From Owenia fusiformis (taxonomy: Eukaryota > Annelida > Polychaeta > Sabellida > Oweniidae): a stretch of DNA of 60,000 bases. This document shows, piece after piece, positions 40,666 through 53,900 of this stretch. The stretch lies in the NCBI GenBank assembly GCA_903813345.2, contig CAIIXF020000001.1, forward strand, positions 58,857,885 through 58,917,884, in the 5' to 3' direction. The position numbers and the translations under genes are program-made. The notes below the pieces were generated by a model. The model was not told the DNA's origin. It saw only the letters and a list, made by a program, of their open reading frames with translations, and did no database searches. The first letter of the stretch is position 1, and every line of letters begins with the position of its first letter.

Positions 40666-41330
40666 GTTCTATACCAGTCAAAATGATTATTCAGTGTGTG
40701 AGGAAATTGATTGTACTATACCAGTCAAAATGCTCATTCAGTGTGTGAGGAAATTGATTGTACTATACCAGTCAAAATGTTTATTCTATCTCAGTGTCAG
40801 AAAATTGATCGAACTCCCGTGCAGTGATAGTCTTCAACATAACACTGCGGCGGGCAGGTATCTCATCGTAAGCATGGTAACTTTGTAATAAACAACTGAC
40901 GTGATTGGTTCTAGTCCCATGCTCAGGTCGCGTGATTGTAAAATTTAGACAATTTCATTGGTTGAATTGCACGTATTAACTAATAAACAACACGTGTGGT
41001 AAACTATTATCAACAAAACTTTTACTCAGAATTCCTTCCGCGGTGATTTCTTCTCATATTTCAATAATTTTGAAATATTTTGACAAAATAATGATTGGTG
41101 AACATAAAAGAACATATATTTTATAAGTTGTATGAAAATCAAGTACATCTGTGACAAAAAAGGGGGACTATCTTCCCCAAATTTTGGGGATTCCATAATC
41201 TGCCTGCCGCAGTGTCTATACCGAGACACTGCATGGGAGTTCGAAAATTGATTGTGCGATTCCAGTCAAACCAGTCAAAATGGTTATTCAAGGCATGCGG
41301 AAATTGATTGTGTTATACCGTGTCAGGCAA
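40666..41330. repeat. Shorter 47-bp repeat bordering the minisatellite
   Basis: About three units of ACTATACCAGTCAAAATG...TCAGTGTGTGAGGAAATTGATTGT at 40666-40800 and about one to two more at 41253-41330. They were split by the MITE at 40810-41243, as the 9-bp duplication shows. Confidence 0.8.
40810..41243. mobile_element. MULE-type MITE, copy 2 (9-bp TSD AAAATTGAT)
   Basis: 434-bp sister of the element at 36606, the same along its whole length apart from scattered differences. It is flanked by exact 9-bp duplications AAAATTGAT at 40801-40809 and 41244-41252. It landed in the shorter repeat array that borders the 55-bp minisatellite. The two independent exact 9-bp duplications define the element boundaries. 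Confidence 0.92.
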
Positions 41331-41929
41331 TCTGACCTGTGTTAGGTTTGTCACTATGATTGTACAGTTGATATGATTCTTGCCCCCCCCCCCCTTCTTC
41401 ACTGGCCTTTTATGTACATATCAAATATATATATAAAGCCCATTATGAGTATAAGTGCAATGAGTCATTAAACTGTTTGGAACAGGGGAATCTATAAGTC
41501 TCATTATGCTAAGCCAATCTAATTGTGTTTTTAGTATGTGCCTCCGTGTGGTACAATGAATGCGTTCGGTTTTTTAAGATGTTGATTGCTATTATGCTAA
41601 CGTTCATAGTTTTCATGTACGGTCACTCTGCAGTTACCTTTTTGGTAATGATACCGCGTATGGTGTCTTCAGAAATAGAGTACTGTATTCGTTAGCAAGT
41701 CATATAAGATAATAACGAGGCCACCAACCTTTAACATTAAGTACATTTTAAATGTTTGTCAAGAATTACTTGAACAATTCATTGTTTATTTATAGATATT
41801 ATTCTACCAGCATGCACTTCTCAGAGTTCCTCTCGGCGGCCAATTTTGAAAATTGGAAAATCTCATTTTATGGTGGTATTTACGTTTATGACAAGGCGTG
41901 TAATCAGCAACTGTTATACTATCGAAAAA

Positions 41930-41966
41930 ATGGTTAAACAAAAGACCAAGCGACAGACTAAACAAG
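41930..41966 (+). CDS. MUTYH: MUTYH putative first coding exon
   Basis: Encodes the basic [12 protein letters not shown] before a GTAAAA donor; the leftover G joins CC of exon 2 to give Ala in frame. The frame is open upstream to ATGs at 41846 and 41870, so a longer N-terminus containing MTRRVISNCYTIEK, rich in basic and hydroxylated residues and nearly free of acids, is possible. That would suit a mitochondrial presequence with internal initiation giving a nuclear form. Supported by phase and position, not by a conserved motif. Confidence 0.55.
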
Positions 41967-44900
41967 GTAAAACTTTGAGAATGTTAGGAGGGCCCATACA
42001 AAATGGTACATGTATCAAAATCTGTAGATCTTATGCATTGCTTTAGAAAACATGTAATGCATCTCAGCAAGATGTGTTCCCCTCATTCAAAATTGAATGC
42101 TGTTTTGTAAATTTACAATGGGAGCACAGAGAACACAAATCATATGTTTCAGCCACACATTCACAAACCACAGATAAGAACCAACATGCCAAAGAGAAAG
42201 AGGATGTGAAGATATTCACTGTGTGAATGATGAAGAGACTAATGCTATACATATAGGCCGCGCCTGGAGAGCCTTAAAATTTAAGGCTCTCTAGCCAAAA
42301 TGCTAAAGAGCCTTAAATTTTAAGGTTCTTTAGCATTTGGGCTAAAGAGCCTTAAATTTTAAGGCTCTTTAGCTTTTTGATAGCCAATTCTGCTAGAGAG
42401 CCTAAAGGAATTCCAGGCGACAGAAATGACGAAATATTGCTTCTGGGACAAGATCAAACGACTTTGACATATTCTATACCCAACCTATTTTGTAATTTAA
42501 CAATCAGCACAACATACCATATTAGGAAATATCGGACAAATTCAAAAAGAAAATTTTTTTGATCGAAAAAATCACTGATTATTAAACCGGAAGTGACTTC
42601 TCTGAGGTCCGCGAAGATGAAGAAGATAACATATAAAGATTTCAGTCATTTCAACTAACTTTGCCGTCGATTTGAATGGTTTTAAATGATCTTCTAATGC
42701 TTACTATGACTTCCTTTAGTACTGTTTGGACTTCCCCACTTCATAAAAAAACATTATCACTTTTTGCTCGACTCATGAATTTACTTCCGGTCTACCGAGA
42801 GAAATAAAAGAACCTTTTCAATCCCCAGTCTAAATTTGGCTTTTTAAAGGTTCAAACATCGATTTTGAAAAGTAAATGTTTATTTGTTTGATGTTCATGT
42901 ATATATCGAAATATATGTCTCTGGTTCACCAGAGAAGGTGTAGACCAGGCAATCACGTATATAGCCAGAAAAATGTTATTTTTACCATTTTATCCACTAT
43001 AAATCGCAACGTCCGTTTAGTAAAGATTTTGATGTTTAGACATTCATAGAGGGACCTCTTGTACTGTAAATTTTCTTTGTGCTGTCTCATGTCTCATTTC
43101 TACAACTCTTGTGCTTAAATTCTGAGGAAGATGCAAAAAATATCTCGTCACGTGAAAAATTCTAAAATCAGCACTGAAATCTAATGGGCAATAGATTTGG
43201 AAGTGTATTCTGTGATGTCCCTGCATTCACGATAAACTGCGTCAAGATGTGCTGATCTAGAAGAAACAAGATCCTTTTTCATCCCCAGGTCTTCATCATA
43301 CTTTTTGCCATCTTAAAATGGGATTCCCTGTATTCTCGTGACTAGATTATAGCAGAGCCGATACAAGTGATTAATTTCAACATTGATGATTGAGCGATGG
43401 AGCAAGCCCAAGAATTCTAGAAAAAATTGTGTACATAATTTCCGGACATCAGAGAACCAGGCGGAGAACAAACTTCCGGCTTTTTATTTAAAATGAAAGG
43501 TGCTCCGTCGGGGAATCGAACCCATGCCTCAGAAGCGGAAAGCGAGCACCCTAACCACTATACCAGAGTGTTATTCCATAGTGAGGCTTAATTTTTTTAC
43601 AACTTTAGTGATATACATGTGTGAAATTTTTAAGTGGCATTCTGGGTTGAAAACTTTCGAGAGTGTTGTTTTATTGTTTAGATGACGAAAACTTCAATAA
43701 AAACAATATAAACACGGATTATAAACACAAAGGCTCTCTAGCCAAAACACTATGTTCACAGCTAAATAGCCTTGAATTTTAAGGCTCTTTAGCATTTTGG
43801 CTAAAGAGCCTTAAATTTTAAGGTACTCCAGACACTTCGATACATATATGTGAATAGTTCTCTGTGAATTGGAAGCTGCCCACCAAGTCAGTTCAACATC
43901 AGTATCCATGTTATCTTGTTCCAACACCATCCTCTTCGTAGAACGTAGAGATAGTCTTGGAACGAGATAATATCCATGCACATTATGAAGCCTTTTCTCC
44001 ATATGGGATATGTTCCATAGACTCCAAGAGTCATTCAACGTCTGGGAGCAATCCCATGTACTCTCATGCAGGTTCATATAAATGCAATGGTTGGTATGAT
44101 TGGCTAGGATCGAAGACTTGACCATTCTACTAGTGAAAATCTACTCTTCCAAGCAATACGCTCATCTAATCTAATTGAGCGGGGCACCAAGTGACTAAAC
44201 TTACATCTACTCTTTCATTTGTACAGTATATGTGCCTGGGTATGGGGAGGAGTAATTATTCCTCACTGCGCACTTCCCCATTTGCCTCCTCAGGTCTTTC
44301 AGAGTTGCATCTGACTCAGTAGAACTCCATTTGACTAAATCTGGAACCTTATCCAAATTGAATTTTAAATACAATGTACATACAGTCTACATTAGGTCAA
44401 GCAGATCTTTAGAATACAAAGTACTGTACATGTATCTATATGGTTTAACATGTCCCTCCTTATATCTATTTTAACTGATTTAAGCCTAATAATTTTAATT
44501 TGTTACTTCAATGAGACATTTTTGTAGCAACTGAAGATGAATGAAATCTCTGCCAATTATGCTAAACATATTTTGGCCTTATTAAGTTATTATAATGGAA
44601 TATTATGTTTCAGCCACACATTCACAAACCACAGATAAGAACCAAAGAGAAAGAGGATGTGAAGATATTCACTGTGTGAATGATGAAGACACTAATGCTA
44701 TACGCCAGAAACTACTACAGTGGTATGATAAAAACAAAAGAGATTTGCCATGGAGACGATATGCTGTAGATGAAAAGGATCCAAACATAAAAGCCTATGC
44801 AGGTCAGAAATCATATAGATACGACGTCAGATACTGAACATCGCGGCATTTTACTGCATTTTTACATGCGTTCTTACTTTTAAAACCGCAATATCTCGAC

Positions 44901-47900
44901 AGCAAAATCATATTTTTCTACAATTTTTCGTCATCAGTTGAACACGTATGTCCATGAAATATTTTGCCTATCAGAATTCCAAATAACTGATTTGGGACTT
45001 TTTAAATGCGAATCACGCAAGCCGTATTATGCGCCTTTATATGCTAAAACCGGGTGTGGACTGTAACATTTTGAAGAAAAATGATTTCAATTTTAAACGA
45101 AAAATGAAGATAACTTTTTCATTTCTTAACGGATCTTTCTCAAACTTTCACAATATTTAAATTCACCATTTTGAAAAAGACAAACAGATTCTGGTTGATG
45201 ACGTCATAATATAACAATGCTAACTTAACGCTTATATTTATGCAAAAAAAGTGTGGACAGGCAGAATTAAAGTCGTACCAACAAGATATATATTTTGATC
45301 AATTAAACATTAAATCGTTTGAAAGGTGAATTATTATTTTTTGATTCCTGAAAGGCATATCATATTCTATATTTTTATCAAAAAACTATATCATTTCGAT
45401 TGAAATTCAGTCTGTAAGAAGCATAAATTGAAAGAAATATGAAGTGAAGCCATGTGAAAAATTCACAAAATTACGTTTCATTTTTGAGTTCAAATATTTC
45501 TAATTAAGGGATAAACATTCAAAACTTTTCAATGTTTCAGCATGTTCTTTTAAATATACCCCTTACTACATACAATTAATTTCATTTAATTTGATCCAGT
45601 ATATATTGAGATAGACATCATTTTATCACCGCAACCCCAAGTGAAGCCTTTACAAAATAAGACGTTATGCCGTTGGCGTATTATATGTTCTCCTTTATTA
45701 TTCATTGCTTCAAATAAATAAAACTAAATATTCGAGTTAAAATCAATTACAAATAATGCATTTAACAATCCTTAATATCTTCCCGTCTGTGTATATCAGT
45801 TGAATATGACAAGGGGCACTCTGAAAGTGTCTAGAAAGACGGTGCGACAACGAGAGCGCGGGGCCGAAAAGCGCGACAAAGAAGAAAACGGGTAGGGTTT
45901 GAAATGTCTACTTTCTGGTGATTCTAATTCTGTATATCGTGATACAACCTTTTTGAATATAGAATTGTATTGAAGCACACATTAATCTGAACAAAACTTG
46001 AAGTTTTTAAGAAGATTCCACGAATATTAAAACTTCTGCAATTACTTGGAGGAGCATTGCGCATATTTATCGCGTAAATCTTTGCATTTTGTCGGTAAAA
46101 TGGACAATTACAATGTTACGCCGTGATGTACAGTATCTGACGTCGTATCATAGTGTTCAGTGAATATAAAGATGATATTACAATAGATACGCATCATGGA
46201 ATACCATGGCCCTCTCTTCTTGCAGCATAGATCGCCATGGAATTTGGTAGAGGGCACTTTCGATTTAGAATTGGTGGAATCGACGGATGAATCAAATTTG
46301 GTTTAACAAACACGTAATGTAAACGTCACATCTCAAAAGGAATTTTCAACCAACTGCATAGCAACTGTGTAATAAACAATTTCTGGTCGCAAAAGGTCCT
46401 TGCAAAGTCCTAAGTCTTTACTTAATATATCTTACAGTTCCTTCAAATTATTTTATATTTTTCGTAGGAATTAATACTTACGAGGGTTGTCCCATAAGTC
46501 CTGAACTAATTGTTATAACATAAAAAACAAACATTTTATAAGATATGGTGAATTCAATTAGAAGGAAACACGAAGAAATTAATTTTTTTAAAGTATGTCA
46601 ACTTTTTTACAAGAGTAAACTTCCCGGGAATTTTAAGATTGTATGGGAAGCCCCGCCTACTCAATCAGCGGGATTGGCACGGAAAATCAGGCAACTAAAC
46701 ACAGACATGTTTTTAGATGCAATGTGTATCAGAATGATACATATGATGTATCTCTAATAAATACACTGAATGCTTAAACTGATCATTCAATGATCCTATT
46801 TAATCAAAAATTTATCAAAAGTCAAATACAGATAAATTAGGTCATTCCCATTTAAAGGTCCCATGTAAAGTTGAAAACACTATTGTTGTTGTTGTTGTAT
46901 TTTGTTTACCACCAATGAAGGTGAGCAATACCTCTTGGGTATGTCCCGTATATGTACGGTCGTAATTTACGTAATTAACATGGAAGATAGACCCAGAAAC
47001 CCCTCCTTGAAGGAGCACTGTGTTCTTTTATGTGCACTTATACATAGACATACAAGTACACACCACAGCCTTTTGTACGAGTTGCGGACCACTCAGTCAA
47101 ACACCCTGAAGTACTTCACGCAAACAAGCAAATTTAGTCTTGCCTGAACCGGGGGTCGAATCCGGGACCTATTGCGTAAGAGGTACCTGCGCTACCGCTG
47201 AGCCACACGGGTGGACTTATTGCATATATTGTTGTTGTGATATACCTGAATGATGCATTCAAAATGTGAAAAGTGTAATTTATTTTGCATTTCTAAAAGT
47301 TATTTTTGAAGGACCTTTTGGTCAGAATCAATTAATTAGCGATACTTTATACATAAAACCCTTGCAAAATCCCATGTTTAGAAGAAATATGGCAAAACAT
47401 ATTGAAATCAAAACCTCTGTGGAGTGAACACCTACTCAGAGAGAATTTTTCTGCTCTGTACAAATGGTTTAAGTAGAACTGGTAGTATAACTTCTATGAG
47501 TCTATTTTGATATCCATTTCAAGAGAGTAGCCAGCAATTGACGATTTGCGATCACCGAATGGATTCTATCTTTTAGTGACGTCACAATTAGGCCTGCCAG
47601 CTTTAGATGCTTGATTTTGAGAGATTATCTTCTATATTTCATGCTTTATTGATTAATTTTTCACAAACGCGTTCGATTTGACTAGATCAACATTCATGCT
47701 AAGCATATACCAAGTCTAAGATCTTACTGACATGATTTAGATAGCGGTTAAGCGCCCCCCCGATTTTGACAAAACAGGGGGCGCTTATAGGCATCGATGT
47801 TTAATATGAATTTCACCCAAACTTCGCACATATATAGATAAACTCATGATCTAGTCAAATCGGCATACCTGGTAAATATCCGACCCATGGTTTTCATAAA

Positions 47901-50900
47901 AGAAACGACAATATTTTTAGCTCAAAACTGCCACGTGTCCGCCATTTCGTGATTCCATCATTTCTAATATCATTTCTATGTGACGTCACACCAATAAGAC
48001 TAAACACGTGACAACAGTATCCATAAACAAAATTCCTGAATTCTGATCGCAAAAGGTCAATTGTCAAGGGGCTGTGAATTTTTGACTTTGCATCACTGTA
48101 AGCCACAAAAAGGGGGTACAGGGTTCACCCCGCAAATCTTTAGAAATTTACATTGTTAATTGTGCATTTTAAGCAGTTCAAACTATGCTTTGTTAATGTG
48201 TTTTTTTAAAAAACAAAAACAAAATTGCTTTTTTCTTTTTTTGTGGGGTTTGGGGGTGGGGTGGGGTGCGATCCCAGCACACTGGCTACGACCATGCAGT
48301 TTGCATGCAAAGTAAAGTCTGTTTTACAGTGTGGGTATCTGAGATCATGCTACAGCAGACACAAGTGGCCACTGTTATAGACTACTACACAAGATGGATG
48401 ACCAAGTGGCCCACACTCCAAGCTCTCTCCATGGCTTCATTGGAGGAAGTCAATGAAATGTGGTCTGGTCTAGGCTATTACTCTAGGGGCAGGAGGCTGC
48501 ATGAAGGTGCATGTAAGGTAATGTAGATCTCTTCTTGGGTATGCTGTATTGGAAGTGTTGTAACTGTGTTGATTATGTCTTCTTACCTGTTACCTTGGTA
48601 ACTACTGAATTATGTAACTGTACATCTATGAATCATTAAAAATGTATATCTAAATGTACTTTAGGTTGTCTCAGAGCTTGGATGTAACATCCCTGATAAT
48701 GCTGATGATCTCTTGAAGCAACTTCCTGGTGTAGGAAGGTACACTGCTGGAGCTATAGCATCTATAGCCTTCAACCAGGTACACTCATCACTTAATTATT
48801 TAACACATTGTTAAGGATTAATTTCCCTTACCTAAATTTCTAGAATTCTGGCAATACTTTGTAATCTCTGAGATACTGTGTAAATATGAATGTTGTACTG
48901 AATGAATGTTTAGCTACTAGTATTAATGTTCAAATGTCGCACTAAAAATCATTGTATGCACACTTCGAGAAAAACTCTTAATTTCATGAATAAAGAATGG
49001 TATACATTAATATTATACTATATGCAGTCACAGAGTCACCACTGATTTTGATTTGCTACTTTTTAGGCAACAGGTCTTGTTGATGGGAATGTTGTGCGAG
49101 TGTTTGCCAGACTACGAGCTATAGGGGCTGACAGCACTTCACAGCCAGTTACAGACAGACTATGGTACGTCCTCAAGAAAACATCAATGGATCTTTTGGG
49201 ATCTAACTTCAGACAGAAAAAATATTTTCTGCTTGGATGTGAAATAGAATCTTGTGTATGGTAGATGAATTATGAAAAATTATTTTGGGTTATATTATAA
49301 AAGGGTAGGAATAAAATTCTGAATTCAGCTTTTCTTAAAAATAGAACTATATGCACTGTTGCTCATAAATATGGAATATTAGATTTTTGTCAGATCAGAA
49401 TTAAGCTTCGGATGAAGAGACCATTTAAACACATATTTAATTTACAAATCAACATTTATTTGGGAAAAAATATTTACATATAAGTTTAGAAATTTGCTAT
49501 TGTTTAAAATGGGGTAGTCTAAAAAAATTTGCATTTTCAAAACACCCCAATCCAAACTTTAAAGCAGATCAAATGAGCTAAACATCAGGTCATGAAGATG
49601 AATGAGTTCTCTATCCCATAACAGCACTAATATGCGGTTTGTCCTCCTAATGCGGCAATCAGAGCATCCATCCCTTGGGGCCAGCTGTCAATGAGATGTC
49701 TGACCTGTCTACGCGAAATAAGGTTCAACTTCTCAATTAGGGGAGTATATAACTCTACTAAATTTTGAAATCGCGGATCCCTGTCACGGATTGTGCTATC
49801 AGTCTCATCCCACACATGCTCTGCAGGAGCCTGATCAGGTGACTTTGGTGCCTATGGTAGCTGCTCCACTTTGCCTGGCCTGGGAAAATCATGCACAATG
49901 CAGCTATTATGCGCAGGAGCTTGATCCTCCGTTTGCATGTGGTACTAGATGTAGGTACAAAAGGTCACTGAACCTCTCACCACAGACATTACGGTTGAGA
50001 CTCACCAAGGGGGTGTGCCTCTCCCTGGTGAATACCGCCTCAAATATGAACAGATCCACCTCCATGAGCTACTTTTATTAATAATCAGCTTTATGTGCAA
50101 ATATGATGAGGAAATCAGGACACAATAAACATTTTTAATTATTGATTTAATTAATTATTATCATTTATAAGAATTATACCAAACAATAATATTTATAAAA
50201 TATTCCATATTTATGAGTGTTTAGGGTAAAAAGAATAGGTTTCCCGGCAAGATCTCATTCGTTTTTATTCTGTTAAATTGAGTTCAATTAGGGTGTACTG
50301 GATCTCTTAGTTGAATGAAACCTACTACCACATAATACTTTACAGTATTGGAGGAACAAAGTTAAATCGCAATGATTTTTTGACTGAAAGAAAACACCTG
50401 TCCTTCAAAGAGCATGGCAAATGTATTTATTTTATTCCAATTAGAAAATCCTATGAATGTACATCTAGTCTAAATACAGTATAACATACATGTACTTCAT
50501 ATATGTCAAGAACCTGTACTCTATTACAAATATCTATACTCAAGTACATTTGTCTCACAGCTTACTACTCACTGACATGTGGCTGACATCTGTGCTCAAG
50601 TACATGTGTTTGAGAACTATAATCAGATACATGTGTTTGACATCTATACTCAAGCACATATTCTCAGGTACATGGGCCTTGAACATTTACTCAAGCATGT
50701 CAAACACATGCATCAGTCAGCTGAATGCAACAAGTACCCAGACTCAATTACATTTTTCTAGCAGCTGTACTCAACAGGCACTCAAGGTCCAGAATATCTA
50801 TCAAATGCATCTTTATCAGAGAATGTGATGAGAGAATTTCTAAGTTTTGGGCCCCATTTGTCAGCCATTATGTTGTACGGATGTGAGGAGGCTAACATTG

Positions 50901-53900
50901 GTCCTGTATCAGGTCCCCCATGCTGGTTTCTCCTCCCTTTAAAATGAAGCATTTGTAACCCTTTAGCAAATATTGACCTGCCGTGCTTTACTTTATCTTG
51001 CTCTTTATTGGGTTTCACAAACTCAGGCAAGAAAATAGCCTTTGTTACAAAGTTCAATGGAACGTTTGCAATTCTCAAAACCTTTTCTATTAATAAATCC
51101 CTACTTCTATTCCCCCATCCCATCATGACCATGTTGTCCAGCTTAATCTGACTTGTGAAATTTTCCGAAATATTTCCAGATGTTGGTTTTTCGTAAATGG
51201 TGAAATTATGCAGAAATCTTTGCATAAAATTTTCGTTTAAGTCCTCCGGGTTGTATAGGTATTCATCTAAGTCTAGATGCATGGTCCATTTCATCTGGAA
51301 CTGGTACCAACTTAGGATATACTGGTAGCACTCAAGCCTGCTCTGCTCTATAGTGTTGACCTCTTTGTTAATAAAGCCCCAGGGGATATATGTCATTACC
51401 CCATGGTCAACATATTTCTGTAGCTTATCCACCAGTTGTTCATTTTCATTCTTAAAGGCGTCACATAGAAATACATGTTCAACACCAGATATATATGTAT
51501 AATGCAGCCATTGTTTCAGCTCTGCTAGGGTGATGTTCGCAGGGTCATACTTGAATATTCTCACAAATAGCATCGCAGATAACATATAGACCTTCTTTGG
51601 TTTGACATTATTGAAGTCAACTGTTGGAGGTTGTCTATTCTGCCATTGTGGAGGATTGATCCGTGGCTCTCCTGGTTTATGATTGTATGCAGGCCATGAT
51701 TGTGGCCTCAAGTTTATCAAACTAGGCCTTCTTGCCAAGCCACTTTGGCTCTGAGGTAACATGCTTAAGTATCTATTTAAGCCATTTGGAGAGAGTGTAT
51801 GAGGATTGTTGCCACGAAGCCTACTGGGGTATAATTGTAAGGGGTTTTGCTTGTTGAGTGTCTGCAATTCTTCCAATTTTTTCTTGACTGGGTCCATTGA
51901 TTCCTCTGATCTGACATCATCTAAAGCATGTGGAACCCAATCATTGGGAACGTCATCAACAACTTCATTGTCTCTCTGTCTTCGTTCAGCATTTTCATAT
52001 ACACCAGGAGATAACACAACACGCTCATCTCTTGGAACATTGGGGTTATTGTTGACTTTTTCAAATTCATGTTCAGGTCTTTCCTGATCCATTTCATCTG
52101 TATCTTTATTTTCTTCAACATTGTTAGTTTCAAATTGAGTGTCTTGTCTTTTTATCTTTTCATATGCCTTGATTGTATTAGTTTGCACAATGTTGAAGTA
52201 GACCAGACCAAGCATGAGTGCTGATATAACCAACATCACACCTTGTTTCTTCAAGAAAATCCTCCGAGACATTTCTTAAAACTTTCTTTAGTCTCTATGG
52301 TAACGGTTATTATTGATGCCTCATCCCCCACCTTTTAAAATGATCCCAATTTCTATTTTTCTAAATTATTTTTGATGTGTTATTTTTTATCTAAATTGAT
52401 GCTTGTGTAGTGACACTTGGCAATTCAATCTACATGTATATGTTGTATTGATTTCGGAAATAAGTTGATAATTCATCGACATGTCAATCAACACAATGAG
52501 GTGATGAAAATAGAGGAGTAGTAACATGTGGTGGAGATAGCAGAAGTTGTTGACTGGTTGGGTTATTCTCTAATATGTGTGCATAATGTGAATTATACAA
52601 TGTATGCATCATCAATTCATTGATTATAGTTATAAATTGTACGGCTGGCACAGAATGGAATCATTGTTAATATCACAGACCTGAAGTCTATGGTTTAATG
52701 GACTTTTTGGCATGCCTCATCCGCCTCCTCCTGTTCCCAGATTTTTCATTTTCTGGAAAAACACTGCCAACTTTAGCTCCTGATAGGGAACTTAGTCTAG
52801 CTACAAGCCTCTGTGATCCCCCTCTACTTGACTAAACACCTTCTTACACATTAGTGTTGTAGGGGGGGGGGGGGTCACAAGGGCTTGTAGCTAGATGATA
52901 GGGAACTGGGATATAACCAAATCAATAAATATATTGTATGTTGCTCTATAATCATATTAAATGATTCAGAATTGATTTTATATATTTCATTGGTTTTTAA
53001 GTTAGCTATCACTGACATTATATATATTTGTGTCTGAATATCTGACTGATCCAAATTCCGAAGCCAAGTACTCAAATCTCTTTCAATCTGATTCTGTTCC
53101 ATTTTGTGCCAACTCTATAAACTTGTATTCATTGGTTTTTATTTCCAAATTGTATATTGTTACATTAATGCAAAATTGTTTTCAGTGATTGGACAATTAT
53201 TCAAACAGAACTGTTTCCAATTGACAGGAGTTGTCAATTCAATCGTGTGATTCATCAGCCTTATTTGAGGATCACTGGAGATTTGTAGTTTCATGACAAA
53301 TTACCTTATATGGGCATAGAAAATGGTAGCAAATGAAGCGTTGTAGTTCTAACTTCAAATACAATATGGATTCAGGCTAGCATTTTATCAGTGCATGAAT
53401 ACTAAGAGCTGGACACCCAAGTTTTTAAATGCCTCATTATTGAATTTTTGCATCTATTCAGCAGGAATTCCACCCATTGTTGCGGTGCTTCAACTTGTAC
53501 TTTTGAACATCCGCGCTAAGAGAATATAGTTCGCAACATGTGTTCAGAAATTGGGGATTCGAGAACGAACTTGCTTCCGACATTCATGAGTTTTGTACGA
53601 TTTTTGGTTAACTTTTACAAAAAGTCATGTTTACTAACCATTGATTTTAAGCACTTATATCTCATATTCTTTTGACAAAAAATACAGCATTGAAAAAAGC
53701 TAGTAATTAGCTTTCTTCTCATATGTTTTTCATATATCTCTGGTAAAAAATGAAAAAGTTACATTAAGTTTAAAACAAGTGGTTGACTCGGGATGAATTT
53801 CGCGTCAAAAATCAGTGGACTGATCACCATAGATTACTACACGATTTGGCACAAAAGAACAATTGAAATGACGTCGTGGAATTCCTGCTGCATTGAATCT

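Noticed and set aside
40538-40888. 116-codon frame with repeated MWAKLVVLYTV/CAIHCTYQYG units
   Set aside because: It is read through the 55-bp minisatellite, whose period is not a multiple of three, and through the MITE border. No conserved protein pattern.
43811-44125. 104-codon minus-strand frame in MUTYH intron 1
   Set aside because: It starts in the end of the 42256 element and has no family pattern or splice context that I can recognise.
47140-47217. tRNA gene
   Set aside because: A- and B-boxes are present, but it is the head of a SINE with a body and a CAA tail, so not annotated as a functional tRNA.
49791-50081. 96-codon plus-strand frame in MUTYH intron 5
   Set aside because: Antisense shadow of the Tc1-like transposase remnant.
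51806-52087. 93-codon plus-strand frame
   Set aside because: Antisense shadow of the stem region of the glycosyltransferase gene.
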